NCBI RefSeq assembly: GCF_036711975.1
Contig: NC_091967.1
Coordinates: 24,056,001 to 24,120,000 of the forward strand
Direction of reading: 5' to 3'
Origin: Onthophagus taurus
Taxonomy: Eukaryota; Arthropoda; Insecta; Coleoptera; Scarabaeidae
DNA length: 64,000 nucleotides
Shown here: positions 1-12,699 of the stretch, one piece after another
Numbering within the stretch: the stretch's first letter is position 1
Layout of the letters: the number at the start of each line of letters is the position of its first letter
Notes under the pieces: generated by a model
Database searches by the model: none
What the model was told of the DNA's origin: nothing
The model's input: the letters and a program-made list of their open reading frames with translations, nothing else
Made by a program: the position numbers and the translations under genes

Positions 1-29
1 GCATCATTTCGAATGTGGGTAATGCGTAG

Positions 30-885
30 GGTGCGTTAATATTATTATTATTATTGCTGCCGGACTGAGGGGAGCGGCCCCTCTCGTTACCGCGACCTAT
101 AAGATCTATTGTAACTTTAGCCCTCCAAAAGTTTAGGGCAAATGTAGGTCCTTGATCAACCTTAGTATTGCCCTGAGGTCTTCAACCTTTATGTCGGTAG
201 GTTTCAAGAGTTTTACCGAAAATTTTGTGTCTTAGACGGCCTTGGGCCACTCTATTGCACAGTACCTATATGTTCAGCTGTTTCTGACTCGTCGTTGCAA
301 AATCGAGAAATTTGATCCTCAGCTTGTCCAATGTGGAAGAGGTGGTATTTTAGAGGCGCATGGCTGGTCAGGTAACCTGAGCGCGTCCTTAGATCCCTTT
401 TGCTGAGGCATAAAACCTGTTTGGTTTTGATCTGCGACGGAGTTATCATACTCTTCGCTTGTCTGTGAGCTGGAAGTTCTTTCCAGCGTAAGGTTACCTT
501 TGAGACCTTCCAACTGTTGCTTATTTGTTTGTTTTAGGTGGCATTTTTGTAGTCCACAACCAGGTTGGGGTAACATGAAGAGCGTATACATTGCCTCTCT
601 GGCCAGCTTGTCTGCCTTCTCATTGCTCTCAATGCTGATGTGACCTGGAACCCACCATAGGGTAACATCATTGCCCCTAGCGAGTTCTCTCAGGTTGCTG
701 GTATACTCTCTGATCAGTGCGGAGTCACACGTGTAGGCCTGAATTGCCTTAAAGCGGCCCGACTGTCTGTGAAAATGTTTATGGATGCACCTTTCTGTCC
801 CTTCTGTAGGTTCAAAACGGTGCAGAGGTTTATAGGAAGAACTTCTGCTTGGAAAATTGTTATGTCCGAGCTGAGGGGCACTTTA
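30..885 (-). pseudogene. Non-LTR retrotransposon 3' end (RNase H + Cys/His tail), relic
   Basis: Read on the minus strand, the segment gives an RNase H domain in pieces: FQAEV (catalytic Glu) near 850, FTDS (Asp) near 765, then WVPGHISIESNEKADKLA (final Asp) near 610-660. A CRLC-like Cys/His tail follows (FCNDESETAEHI, 252-330). The same order occurs in the better preserved element at 45.1-46.6 kb. Frames shift several times, so it is dead. The 3' end carries an (AAT)n-type tail at about 34-55, typical of I-group/CR1-like elements. Endonuclease and reverse transcriptase are absent, so it is a 5'-truncated copy. Clade is uncertain (I-group by the presence of RNase H). Confidence 0.82.
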
Positions 886-2579
886 ATGTAGTTTTAATGT
901 TCTTGATTTTGCTAAATTAGTACATTTTCAGTAACAATCAAGTTCAAGTTTTTTTCAAGTGTTATTAATTACGTTCTCTTCGGCTAAAATATCTTCAGAT
1001 TTCTAGCACTTCCGGTTATACCGGAAGTCGCCACCTACTTTATTTTTTTAAATGGAACACCTTATATATTTTTACATATTTGGCTTTGTCTGCTTTCAAC
1101 GTTTATGAATAACTTTACTTTTTGCAATTTGATTCCGCCGTTCTCGAGTTATTCGAATTTTTCTAGAAAAATCTGCTCCAGCAGACATTTGTTCAAAAAA
1201 TCAGACAACACTCGATTTTTGGGATATTAATTTAGGATTCAGAACATGCGTAAGCAACATGATGGAGTATGTTTTGGTTGTCTACAACGTTTGGTCATTT
1301 TACTAAGGCACGTTAACTTTTCGAAATTTAGAAATACCATAACTTCATTTTTTTAAATGGCACCCCCCATATTTTATTACTTAGTCGTCTTCGGTGTCTC
1401 ATTTTACATCTTTTATATCCCATATATTCTATACCTAACATTTATAGTTTGGGAGATAATTAGGGTTTTTTGAAAAATGCACACACATCATATCGATACT
1501 TAACCTAGTGTGCCGTAAATATCTAGTGTGACCTAGTGAATAACCAAATGAAGTGGAGGTTTGAAAATTTGCTGACTTGTGATGTTTGATGTCAGCTTTT
1601 TAACTAAAGTATTTTCAGGTTCCGGGTACTTGTGGTTACAATTTTCACTTCTTCCGAAAAAAAAAATCTCTCTCTCTTTCACCATATAGGGAGTTAGATT
1701 GTGTATTATTGACGGTTATAGATTGCCGATATTTGGCGCGTTCTCCTGCTTCGCCATCTTGTTATTTTGGATTTTTCCTAATCAATCCGTTTTCTGTGAA
1801 GTGTGTGTCACCTCTAGCTTTGTTAATTCAACGTGGTTGATGCCAATTTGTAGTGTTTTATAGTATTTAACATCTTCGACGCGTTATATCGAATAAACGC
1901 TCTAATTGTAAGTAACGTGCCACCGCATTAGAGTTCTTGACTGTAACGGTTCTCTTAAAACATTGTTACAGAATGTTTTAAAATTAAAATTTGAAAGCTT
2001 AGGCAACAATAAAGGAAATTATTAACTCACCTTTCTGGTAGACTTTCCCAGTATTACTTTGATACTTTCATTCTTAACGCTGTACAACCAGTACTTCTAC
2101 CCTGCTTACAAATACCTACTTTATCCGTAGAACTCCAGCTAGAACCCAGTATTCCAATACCTAAACAGTCATCGTCTGGCAGATGTTCATTCTGTCTCAG
2201 AAAAAAATATCGTAAATCGCAGATTTCATATAAAAAGTGTAATAACTTGTAATAAGTTTATAATATGTTTAGAGCATCAAACCAAAGTAAGACCTGAGTG
2301 CTCAAAGTGACTCAAAATTGATAACATTAATTTACTTAGAGCCTAAGTTTGTCTCGAGATATGTTTTTTGTACATAATAAAAGATAAAAGTTTATATTCT
2401 AAACCTTTTTTTAATATTTTTTTATGGGTAGTGTTGCAGGGTAAAAATCGTCAAAAATGCAGTATTGGTTAGGTGCTATTCATTATTACAGTTAAGTATG
2501 TCTTTTTCTAGTTGTTTTTTATTAGGTTATTTATATCCACATGTAATACTGATCGGTGTTAAATTATGTTATATCAAGT
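886..2579. other. AT-rich non-coding DNA with degenerate repeats
   Basis: No plausible ORF. A near-perfect palindrome, ACTTCCGGT/ACCGGAAGT around a 3-base centre, lies at 1008-1028. Downstream are two diverged blocks that both contain TTTTTTTAAATGG followed by a run of C/A and a T-rich stretch (about 1042 and 1348), probably an old transposon tandem. The rest (1420-2579) shows nothing I can name. Confidence 0.4.
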
Positions 2580-5220
2580 CAGGGCCCGCTCTAGGGGCGG
2601 ACCATCCGGACATTTGTCCGGGGCGGCACCTCTAAAGGGCGGCATTTTGACTCAAAATGTGATAAAATTTTGATAATCGAATTTAATCGACATTTTTGCT
2701 TGTCGATTTTCTCTTTGACGAAACTTAACATGCAATTTATATTTTGTATTTGTATTTACTATTTTTGTCTAAAAACTAAAAAAAAATCCACAACTCTGAA
2801 GAAAACAATGTTATTGGTGTAGTTACGGTCCATACAAAATCTTTAAAAAACTACCTAAAATCTAACCTATTTCAAAAATGTGTCATAGATGTCACGCTTA
2901 ATCTATGATGACAACACCAGTTTTGTTGAATATTATGTTTTTTTCAACTAAATATAATGCATTTTTATATAAACAAAGTCAATACACATTTTTCACTTTA
3001 CATCGAATTTATATTTATACATAAATAACAAAACTATAATAAAACAAATTTGGCTGGAACTGAGTCAAAGACTAAAGTGTTGTAAAACTATAGATGCAAT
3101 TGCTCAAAGAATTATTAATGCTGATACAAATCATTGGTATGAAGTGCTTCTAAAAATCGTAGGAATCATTAAAATGATAAACTATTTGAGCATAATAATG
3201 GTAACTTCTTAAAAATAGTTGAACTACTGTCTGAATTTGATCTCATTATGGAAGAACACGTGCGAAGGGTGCTGAAAAAAGAGGAGACGAAAGCCCACTA
3301 TCTCCGTAAAAATATACAAAACGAGATAATAGACTTGTTGCATCAAAAAGTGAAGTATCATATTATTAATGAAATAAAAAAGGCCAAATACTATTCTATA
3401 ATTTTAGATTGCCCTCCTGACGTAAGTAAGGTGTTACAGTCAATAAATGTGATTTCAACGACGCTGAAATAAAAGTTAATGAAAGTTTTTTGGATTTCCT
3501 TCCAATTGAAAGGTCCACAGGAAAACAAATGACTGAAATCATAATTGAAGAACTTACTAATATGGGTTTAAACTTGCAAGATATTAGAGGACAGGGATAT
3601 GATAATGGATCTAATATGAAAGGCGATAAAGCTAGAGTGCAATCTAGAATTAAGAATTTAAATTCACGAGCGTTTTACGTTCCGTGTAGCAGTCATTCAC
3701 TGAATCCAGTGGTTAATAATATGGCAAAAGCTTCTTCGGTAGCCGTTAATTTCTTCAATATAATCCAGAAACTATATTTTTTTCATCATCTACGTTTCGG
3801 TGGGCAATACTTTTGAAACATATTACAGAATTAACTTTGAAACCATTGAGTGCCACTAGATGGGAGAGTAGGATAGAGGCCTTAAAGCCTTTACGATTTC
3901 AAATAGGAGAAGTATACAACGCTTTACTAAGCATTTATGAAAATCAAGATATTGACAATTTAATAAGAGACGAATCTTCGGGATTATTAAATTGTATTAA
4001 ACAGTTTAAGTTTTTGTGTTCGATTGTTGTTTGGTACAAAATCTTAAACTGCATTAATCCTATAAGCAAATTAATGCAAACAAAAGATTTCGATCAAGCA
4101 TCTGCACTTGACCTCTTAAAAAATTGCAAAAAATTCTTTAAGGATCTTCGATCGGACAAGTCTTTCAATGAAAGTTTAATTGCTGCAGGAGAGCTGGCTG
4201 CCGAAATTGATATTGAAGCTAATTTTGAATCAACAATTCCACGACACCGCATACGAAGAAAAAAAAATATTTTCCCATACGAATCTCGAGATAAACCGAT
4301 TGAAGATCCCAAAGAAAAATATAAAATATAATTTTTTTATTTTACAATTGACCAAGTACTAAATGCACTAGATACTAGATTTGAACAACTTAATCACCAC
4401 AGTAGCTACTTTCAATTTTTATATAACATATACGATTTAAAAAAACATGTCTAAAGAAACATTACTAAAACACTGCAAGGAATTGGAATGCATTTTAGCT
4501 GACGGCAATTCTGCTGACATAAATGGGGTAGAATTAACAGAGGAAATTTTTGCTGTATCTGCGCTTTTAGGAAAAAAAGAAAACGTAAGCAATGTCCTAA
4601 AATTAATAATCAAGTTAAATTTTGCCCCAAACCTAAGCATTGCATTAAGAATATTGCTCACTATACCAATAACTGTAATTAAAATTAATTAAAAACATTT
4701 TACGGTCCAATACCACACAAAATCGTCTCAATGGTTTAGCCATTTTGGCGATTGAGCATGAAATTGTTGATCAGTTAAACTTAAAAGACGTGATAAAAAA
4801 GTTTGCGGAAATAAAAGTCAGAAGAAAAGCTTCTTCTAAGTGATCTTAGTGTTGTTGATGTTGCTTACTTACATATAGTTTTTATATGACATAAGTTTTG
4901 TTATGTGTAGTAGCAATAATATATTTTATTTTACTGTTTTTCCTTACTTGCATGTTAATTATTTTATATATATATTTTTTCTAAATATACGTTTTCCGTG
5001 TTTTAAAAGGATTTGATTTTTATTTTACTTAAAAAGTAGATATTTTAAAATGTACAGTGTCAGCCAAAAAGTTTGTATCAATAAATTAGCTATATATTTT
5101 TGATAGCATAGCTTTATATGTTTGATTATTTGATGCAGACTTTTTGGAAGGCATTATATGTTTAAAGGGTGGTAGTTTGTCTTTTTGTCCGGGGTAACGT
5201 AAACGCTAGGAAGGGCGCTG
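2580..5220 (+). mobile_element. hAT-family DNA transposon, both termini present
   Basis: The left end reads CAGGGCCCGCTCTAGGGGC and the right end, reverse-complemented, CAGCGCCCTTCCTAGCG: imperfect TIRs of hAT type. The 7-bp repeat ATCAAGT flanks the element directly (2573-2579 and 5221-5227), matching the 8-bp hAT duplication less one base. Subterminal motifs (GTCCGGGG near both ends) are also mirrored. The interior carries a decayed hAT transposase. The 5' (2640-3100) and 3' (4845-5160) parts are AT-rich untranslated sequence. Confidence 0.85.
3105..4845 (+). pseudogene. hAT transposase pseudogene (DUF4371 / ZMYM1-like)
   Basis: Pieces in several frames follow the order of this hAT branch. 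At 3190-3420 are FLKIVELLSEFD and LRKNIQNEIIDLL...KAKYYSIILDCPPDVS (DUF4371-like). At 3535-3800 are GQGYDNGSNMKG and VPCSSHSLNPVVNNMA. At 3845-3950 is PLSATRWESRIEALKPLR. At 4447-4690 is a helical block, and at 4715-4842 the C-terminal dimerisation segment LNGLAILAIEHEIVDQLN. At least four frame breaks separate them, so no protein can be made. The BED/TTF zinc finger expected at the N terminus is not recognisable. It lies wholly inside the hAT TIRs. Confidence 0.82.
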
Positions 5221-5227
5221 ATCAAGT

Positions 5228-5689
5228 AAGGTTATTTACTTGATGAAGAGCGGAAACTTTATAGCTACCTCGTTGCTCTCGTTAGAATGATCTGCTAACG
5301 CTATGTAAATAAAGTTTATTTATTTTGAAAAAGAAGGCTTTTTTTTCAATCGGAGCTAATAAAACTTAACCAAAGTTTATACGTGTAAGCTGGATGCCAG
5401 ATATATTCATCTCATATCTCATATATGTTGCAGGAAGCCGCAGTACTTATTACGTTGTTTATTCTTATGATTCGTTATATCAAACATGTATGAACATCAC
5501 TAATCCTAACTCTCGCACTAATTAAGAGTTCTTCCTGTACTTGATGGAACAACATTATCAAACAATTTTGCAATTAAGAATTATTTATATAACTTTAATG
5601 TACTTGTGATATAAAAATTTGATAACGAAAGTGAATATAAATATTTCATAAGATTTCTTATTTTATTATAAGAATCAGATCGTCCAAAC
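5228..5689. other. AT-rich spacer
   Basis: No ORF or recognisable repeat. This is the target-side flank of the hAT insertion, running up to a change in base composition near 5.69 kb. Confidence 0.3.
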
Positions 5690-7430
5690 GCAGAGTTATA
5701 CAATGAAGATATCCGTTCATAAAGACGTCAAATCATGCATATTATACTCGTGACGCCCCGTCAGTAATCAACTATTATCGTCAGTACAAAGCGGCGACCA
5801 CGTGCTTTGTGAACAACTATAGACTGCGGAACGGTTACGGCATTCAACGACGAGATTGTTATTATGGACTTCAATTATACTTTTTCAATACGTCTCCCGC
5901 AACCGAACGGCAGCGGCAACAGAATTTGTAGGGAAGAAAAACGATCGGACTGTTATTATAAAGTAGAGAACCTGGTCAATAAAAGGAGGAAAAAATCTTC
6001 TATAAAGACAAGAAATCATCTTTGAACGTCACGATCATCGCGATTGATGACTTTATACTTACGTCGAACGTAAAAGCATAGGTGTTGCCCGTGTGTTTCT
6101 TACGCGGAACACGCGAGGAACAAACCGGGAACCGCGGGCTAGGAATGTCGTCTTCCATTCCATGTCCGCTTATGACCCGACGCGGCGCGCTGCCATATTC
6201 CAATAATGGCAGAGGCGCGATCATAAATCGAACGCGCGGCTCTCGTTATTCTGCTACCGACTACAGGACGCGCCATGCTCGCGACTCTACGTATTAATTA
6301 AAACGGGAATGAAGTTAAAACGATAACGACCCCCTCCTAATTATACAAATCCCATCTCGACTCGGCCTCGAGATGATTGGGATGCTAATCAACGTAGCGA
6401 AGAAGAAGCCAAGGATGACGCACAGCATAACTTTTCCTTTTTTTACTTCACTTACATAGATAGCTGTATAAAACATAAACTTGAAATGAAATAATAATTA
6501 TACTGAATTCCTGATGAAGCGTTGTCAAATTACCGAAATCTTTTGATAAGTCTTTAAATCAAATTTATATACAGGATTTTTTATCAAGTATAAAAATCAC
6601 GCAGATGTGAAAGATGAAGTAAGTAATTGACAATATTTCTTCGAGGTTTATAAATCATCGATTTCCGTTGGCAGGGTACAATTACGGCAAGCTGGGAGTG
6701 CAGAAATAGTTGGAAAAAATTACAGTTCAAAACGTCGTTACCGATCCTGTTCCTCTCCGGTCTTTACTGTCTCCTGCAGTCTTGAATCGAAAATTTTTCT
6801 TTCCATGACCAAATTGCTATATTAAATACGATCCATAGCCGGAGGAATTAACTGTAATGGCATCAGTAGAGGGCAGAAATGAGAGCCGCAGGAACCGGAC
6901 GAGAAGAAAAGGGTACTCGTGCACGACAGTCGATGGAATTCTCTGAAAAAATGACAACCCCGGGCTAAACGGGCGAACTCATCACGCACAGTCCGGTCTT
7001 TGTTCGTCCGAAGGAATGCGGCCCCTAAATTCGAGGCTTAATTGGACCTGCTACACTGCTCCGCCACCGTTCAGTAGCCGAACTAAAGACGACCACCGAT
7101 CTCGTCGTTTTAGACAAAACCTGGTGGTTATTAATTGGTAATATAAAACGAGAGAGCTAAAACTGCGCCAATCTTCTTTATCCCTCTTTCGAAAGAGTTA
7201 CGAAGCACACGACGCCAACGTGCCTATGAATCACGAAGTCCAACGCTTTTCTCTCGTCTGGAGCGTGCTGATTTACGTTTTGTCAAAAATTTGATATTGG
7301 CGTCGATAGCCACAGTCTTGATATCTGAGGATCGTCCGCAATCACGCGAAATTCAAATAAATTTCGTTGTCCACTGGATGTATATAGCGTGTGTCCAAGA
7401 ATGTTGAACGAATATCACCGAACGAAACAG
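5690..7430. other. CpG-rich, repeat-free unique DNA (island 1)
   Basis: CpG dinucleotides become frequent here, unlike the AT-rich transposon DNA around it. ORFs are short and mutually inconsistent, and none matches a known protein. A CACGTG E-box (about 5799) and several TAATTA-like cores are visible. Seven further islands of this kind occur in the window (9.3, 16.2, 29.6, 35.5, 40.3, 41.1 and 56.9 kb). They may be regulatory or conserved non-coding DNA kept among transposons. This is inference from composition only. Confidence 0.45.
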
Positions 7431-7499
7431 GCACGTATTTAGATTATTTAAACTATTTAATCTAATCAAAATAATATCAAAAATATACAATAAATTTGA

Positions 7500-9010
7500 A
7501 ATTAATAACGTTTCTAGTTCTAGTGTTAGTTCTACTTCTAATGGTCTCTATAATTATCAAATAATGTTTAAATGCTTTGTAGACATTAATAAAAATGTCC
7601 AGAAGTGTCCAGAAACTTTTTAATGATTTTTCGCTCGTCTTTTAAGACGGCTAAACACGAATGTTTCTAGTTCAACGTCAAGTGTGTCAGTTCAATAAAG
7701 ATATATTATACAACAATCTGGCGCTGAGTAACAAATAAAACTAGAACTAACACTAGATCTAGGACTAGAAAGTTTCGGGTTTAGCCGTTCATCTCTTAAG
7801 ACGGCTAAGCCCGAATATTTGTAGTTCTAGTATTAGTTCTACTTGTAATGGTCTCTATAATTATCAAATAGTGTTTAAATGCTTTCTAGACAGTGATAAA
7901 GATTTCCAGAAGATTTTTAAAGATGTCCAGAAGTATCCAGAAACTTCTTCTGAACATTGTACTTGTGAATGCACATGGCATTTACGTCACTAATGTTGTG
8001 AAAAGTCGAAACCGGTTTCAAGAAAAAAATTTGCTATGCAAATACACCTCAGCCTTATCGAGCCATGGTTTCTACAGCGGTTAGAGTACCCAACTTTGAG
8101 TCGCAAATTTTGGAAATCTATTCGGTGCCAGACAGATCCCATGGCCTTCTTCAAAATCTACCACAATGAATTTGTGACAACATCACGGAAAATTCTGTGT
8201 CGATTGCGTTGAGAATTTGTGATTTCCAAATTTGACCTAAACATGTTTTCAATGATATATTTTGAATAATATCAAAGATATACAATAAATTTGAAGTTAA
8301 TAACGTTTATTTCAGTTTTTTGTAGTGTTGATTTATCTTAAAATCTAAAAATGATCACTAGACCTAGAACTAGAAAGTTTCGGGTTTAGCCGTTCGTCTC
8401 TTAAGACGGCTAAACCCGAATGTTTCTAGTTCTAGTGTTAGTTCTACTTCTAATGGTCTCTATAATTATGAAATAGTGTTTAAATGCTTTCTAGATGGCG
8501 ATAAAGATTTCCAGAAGATTTTTAAAGACGTCTAGAAGTGTCCAGAAACTTTTTAATGATTTTTCGCTCGTCTTTCAAGACGGCTAAACACGAATTTTTC
8601 TAGTTCTAAGTCTAGTGTGTCAGTTCAATAAAGATATATTATACAACAATCTGGCGCTGAATAACAAATGAAACTAGTACTAACACTAGATCTAGAACTA
8701 GAAAGTTTCGGGTTTAGCCATTCATCTCTTAAGACGGCTAAGCCCGAATGTTTGTAGTTCTAGTGTTAGTTCTACTTCTAATGGCCTCTATAATTATCAA
8801 ATAGTGTTTAAATGCTTTCTAGACAGTGATAAAGATTTCCAGAAGATTTTCAAAGATTTCCAGAAGATTTTTAAAGATTTCCAGAAGGTTTTTAAAGATG
8901 TCCAGAAGTATCCAGAAACTTTTTAGTTCTAGGTCTAGTGTTAGTACTAGTTTTACTTCAATAATAATATACAATCTAGCACTATCTGGTGCTTACTAGC
9001 GCTACTTAAC
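7500..9010. repeat. Tandem repeat cluster built around a ~42-bp palindrome
   Basis: A hairpin-forming core whose arms begin TTCGGGTTTAGCCGT and end with the complementary ACGGCTAA(A/G)CCCGAA occurs complete at 7774-7815, 8379-8420 and 8707-8748. Half-size versions lie near 7631-7661 and 8565-8593. Between them are copies of CTAGTTCTAGTGTTAG, ATGGTCTCTATAATTAT and AGATTTCCAGAAG, the last locally repeated at about 8830-8910. A half core precedes a full core by about 142 bp twice, and one full-to-full spacing is 328 bp, so there is a higher-order period. Diverged relatives lie at 29.2 kb and 34.9-35.4 kb. Confidence 0.8.
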
Positions 9011-9339
9011 ACTGTCACTAGAACTAACAGTCTATCTAGAACTAAAATCATTCGGCTTTAGGTTCGCAAAACTAAACGGTGGCCTTTGTGCGTATTGTAT
9101 GGAATTCTAAACATTGTACTTGTGAATGCATATGTAATAAAAATAAAACGATGATACAACGTAGTAGTATAGATTATAAAGAGATGTTTTATTTTTGTAG
9201 TTTTAATAAACCTTTATTATTTATTATAAAATTTGCAATGAAAAAGTGTTTAAATACGTCACTGTATGGTGATCCGTACGCTTTTGCACAACACAAAGTT
9301 CCCCTAGCAATCCAGGCTCGCATTGGTATTACGAGAGCA

Positions 9340-10380
9340 AAAAGCTGACCGGTATAGAAAAGTTGGCGCTCCATTTCCATGGCGTGAGACTGTCACATAC
9401 GTACCTCTACCCGAGGCGCGCCCCCAGCGAAAAAGGGGGGATCCGGCCGCTCTATATTTAGAGGTGGCCCGCAATAAAAATGCTCCCCGTATAAAGATGC
9501 CATCGTTTTTACGTCTGTATCACGTAAATAACGACGCGCCAAGAGAAGTAAAGGAGAGACGCAAGGGGGAGCAACCAATCATTACGCAGAGGCGAATGCC
9601 ATATGAATATGACGACGATCAAGTTCCCAATATGATATCGCGGCGAAATGCGAGAAGATACGGGACGAGGATGGTTTATGGTCAAAGTCGTAATTGACCG
9701 ACGAGAAGCAGTTGTAAAGCTTTCGGCGTTTCTGCCCACGTGGTCTACTTTTGTTGTTTTGTTCTTTGTGGTTAGTAAGAGAAACGCTAATCAAAAAGCG
9801 TATATTGCAAGAAGTTATTGGTTGGTTCATTAGGCTAACACAGGAAGGTAGTTTCTCTCATTTTTTCGTATTTCATATTCCTATTTTTTAATAAATTTGT
9901 TAATTACTGATTTTTATAAAAATCTATAAACAGTAGTCCTCGTTTTATGTATTAACCTATTAAAAGCAATGCATGTTGGTCAGTAAGAATGTGTGGGTTT
10001 CATTACAGAGTTCCATAAAGCGATAAATTAGCGGAGTCATAACTTGGCGATCCACCATATAACCTTTGTTTCTTTGCGCCGCCGTTAAAACAATAATTTA
10101 CGCTCGAAATTTGTTCCCTGTGCGCGGCATGTAGTCTTATTTCGTCCCCCGCCGCGCTCCACGCACGCCGACGAGGTGTGTGTAATATAATACGGTCACG
10201 CAAGTTTCAATTAAGACCTTAATGTCTTAGATAGGGACTTGTACTATGTAAATTAGATCTTGTTCCGCTCCTGATTTATAATTCTTTGGCTAGCGCCGGT
10301 CCGGGATCCGGCCTTTTCGCAGCCCCCCTTTTTGCTCGCCGACTTTGTTCGCCTCCCGACGGGGTTGGCATAATTTTATC
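9340..10380. other. CpG-rich, repeat-free unique DNA (island 2)
   Basis: CpG content is high and several mutually shadowing ORFs of 60-124 codons run on both strands. The longest, about 9323-9697 (+), is basic (many R and K) and matches no family I recognise, with no start context or neighbour to support it. I read it as non-coding. A run of GC-rich sequence continues at 10280-10370. Confidence 0.4.
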
Positions 10381-11560
10381 AGGCGATTTATTACCGAGGT
10401 GATTTGAATTTTATTATTAAAGTAGCAACATCTCCAGTGAATAAGCAGCGAAGACTGTATCCATATTCGCAGATAGACATTTAAAGACAGTCTTTCGAAG
10501 TAACATCGGATAGCTCAAGGTATTGTTGGTATTGTTATCGTGACGTCGGCTTCTTCTGAGCAGTGAGTAGCGGGTGCGAGCTGCAGCTAATAGGACGTAA
10601 CTTGGCCCATAGATGACTTCAATACCAAGATCAATGGTGCCGCTCGAATATTGGTCTCTGAGACGAAGAGAACGATTCACGCAATTGCACCTTCTTGATT
10701 TTCTTATAAGGAAACTAGAAGTCATGTTATAAGTCTATTACTTGATAATTATGCGAATTATTTGATGGAATAATTTATAAACTAAGCTATCTATCCTATT
10801 ACATCATCAATTTATTATACTTTATAATAATATTATATACTAGTCAATCAAATACAGCTTTATACCAAAAGTTTTGGTTCAATGTATTTCAATCTCAAAT
10901 TATTAGACAAAGTTTCTGTAAAACATTTTACGAAGGGAACTAGGAAGAGTAATAAAAATACTATTTTTATGTTAAAATTTATTTTTAACAGTGATTCAGG
11001 GCAATTTAAAGAAACTGAATGAAGTGGTACATTTAAAGGAGATATAGCAATTTTTACGGAGACAAAGAAAAATGATAAAGACTCCGAAAATTGAGGAACA
11101 TATGATCATTTCTATAGAGTTTTCCCAAAGGAGCACAGACTCCTACAGATATTGAATCCCTAAGGCATATGATTAATTTACGGAAGATGTTAAAATACCA
11201 AATCTGTAAAGTGATTTGCCTGAAAAAGTAATTTTTAGTTTGATCAAACCCGGTATTTATCCGGGTATTTACCACGGCCCACGGTAAATACCCAAACAGT
11301 AGGTATAAAAGTGATACCAGTAAAAATATATCAGATTGCAAAAAAAAATGAAGAGAAAGATGATGAGGACGTTGACACGAGGAATTATCAACAATCAAAG
11401 ACGTATTATCATTAGACGGATCTTATTATGATTATTATCTTCTTTCGCGCGACATGACGCCAAGTTCCGCTTAAGCTTTGCCATACTGTAGACCACATCA
11501 TTTACGCCAGTTTTTCTTCATAGGTCTTCATTTCGTATGTAGTCCGTCAGAGTTAGACCC
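10381..11560. other. AT-rich DNA with a strong inverted repeat
   Basis: The only clear structure is an 11-bp inverted repeat (GGGTATTTACC / GGTAAATACCC) around a 9-nt loop at 11263-11293, preceded by a smaller one (ACCCGG/CCGGGT). It may be an internal part of a decayed transposon. The minus-strand frame across 11054-11398 resembles nothing I know. Confidence 0.35.
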
Positions 11561-12040
11561 AGGATCGACCTCTCCATCTATTTTTTTAATGTTTAATGTT
11601 AACGTTAATGTTAAATTTTCGGAGCCTTATGTCATAATCGGAAAGACACATTGATTGAAAGCCTTTCTTGGTTTTTTCTCTTGAAGATGTCTCTATGTTT
11701 CCCGTAGGCTGCCGATACGAGTGTGATCCTTTTGTTTAGTTTGCTTGTTCGATTATCTCTCGATACATGAACCTCATAATCAAGATATACATAGCTATTG
11801 ATGTTCGACCTGGGAACAAGATTTGTCATAAATTTTGATTTCTCCTCGTTAATATTTAACCCGACTCTTGCACATACCTCCTTTAAGTCGTCCGGCATTA
11901 GTTTAATCTCTCCAAGGCTATCCGATATAAGAACTATATCGTCCGCGTAGCGCAAATTACTTAAGCAATTGTAATCAATGCTTATGCCTTTTTGGGCCCA
12001 ATGCAGTTGTTTAAATACACTCTGAGGACTGTGATGAACA
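11560..12040 (-). pseudogene. RTE-type reverse transcriptase fragment
   Basis: On the minus strand the frame gives FKQLHWAQKGISID then LRYADDIVLISDSLGEI, the YADD catalytic box (motif C) of a reverse transcriptase. LKEVCARVGLNINEEKSKFM and a thumb-like segment (HVSRDNRTSKLNKRI) follow. Order and wording match the RTE clade of non-LTR retrotransposons common in arthropods. Only about 160 residues around motif C survive. The fragment ends at frame breaks near 11640. Confidence 0.8.
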
Positions 12041-12429
12041 ATTTGGATTCAACAATTTATCGGCTTGTTTTATTCACAATCAGTATTTTACTATTTCTAT
12101 TCTTTTCAGTACTTTCATGCAATTTTACCGTAATTGTAGCATTAATGTAGATGTTATAAATAAGTTTGGTTGATAATCGACTCTGCATTCTTGAAGTGCT
12201 TGCAAAACTGCCATCAACTCAATTTAAATTAAATTTTATAAATACCTCTAAATACTTAATAATATTAAATAATTAATATTAATGGTACAAAACTGCATCG
12301 AAAGGATCTAATGAATCTCAAATGAACGCTCTCAAATGAAATCAAATGAAGGCTCGAGGCAACACACCAGCTGCAGCAAAGAGCAATTTTTTAACTGCAT
12401 AGAAAGAATGCTAAAACAGATCTATGTTA

Positions 12430-12650
12430 ACACGATTTGCGGATCTTGCCATTCTCATAAAGAAGAGTTTTGACAGGTATTGGATCTAATAGTAGGTGTC
12501 ATAAATAGAAAGTCAACGCAAAGTAATCTCGGAGGAACATGAACACATATAGAACCGACAAGCATAGGAAAATCACACTTGTTATTCAAAAGTTTATAAA
12601 AATACAATATATTCCCACAAAAGCGACGCTGGCTGAGGGTTAACATACGA
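12430..12650 (-). pseudogene. CR1/Jockey-type RT C-terminal fragment
   Basis: The minus-strand frame reads LSQRRFCGNILYFYKLLNNK, then CDFPMLVGSICVHVPPR and a trailing RSNTCQNSSL. This is the characteristic tail beyond the thumb in CR1/Jockey-group reverse transcriptases (FLYKLLNN...CP.LL..I.F.VP.R). No upstream RT motif is attached, so it is a short relic. It lies in the same orientation as the RTE fragment but belongs to a different family. Confidence 0.65.
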
Positions 12651-12699
12651 AAAAATATGCAAGTTGACTCGTAATCAATGTATTGAACTTAGAAATACC

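Noticed and set aside
5240-5275. TTGATGAAGAGCGGAAAC, hammerhead-like
   Set aside because: The first C of the core is missing and stem II would be too short.
6514-6550. CTGATGA followed by GAAA, hammerhead-like
   Set aside because: The bases between the two boxes do not pair as stem II and no stem I is apparent.
9323-9697. 124-codon basic ORF on the plus strand in a CpG-rich island
   Set aside because: It is overlapped by several equally long ORFs on the other strand, has no domain or start context, and its composition follows the GC-rich DNA. I treat it as non-coding.
11054-11398. 114-codon minus-strand ORF
   Set aside because: It has no recognisable domain and spans a strong inverted repeat (11263-11293); likely chance.
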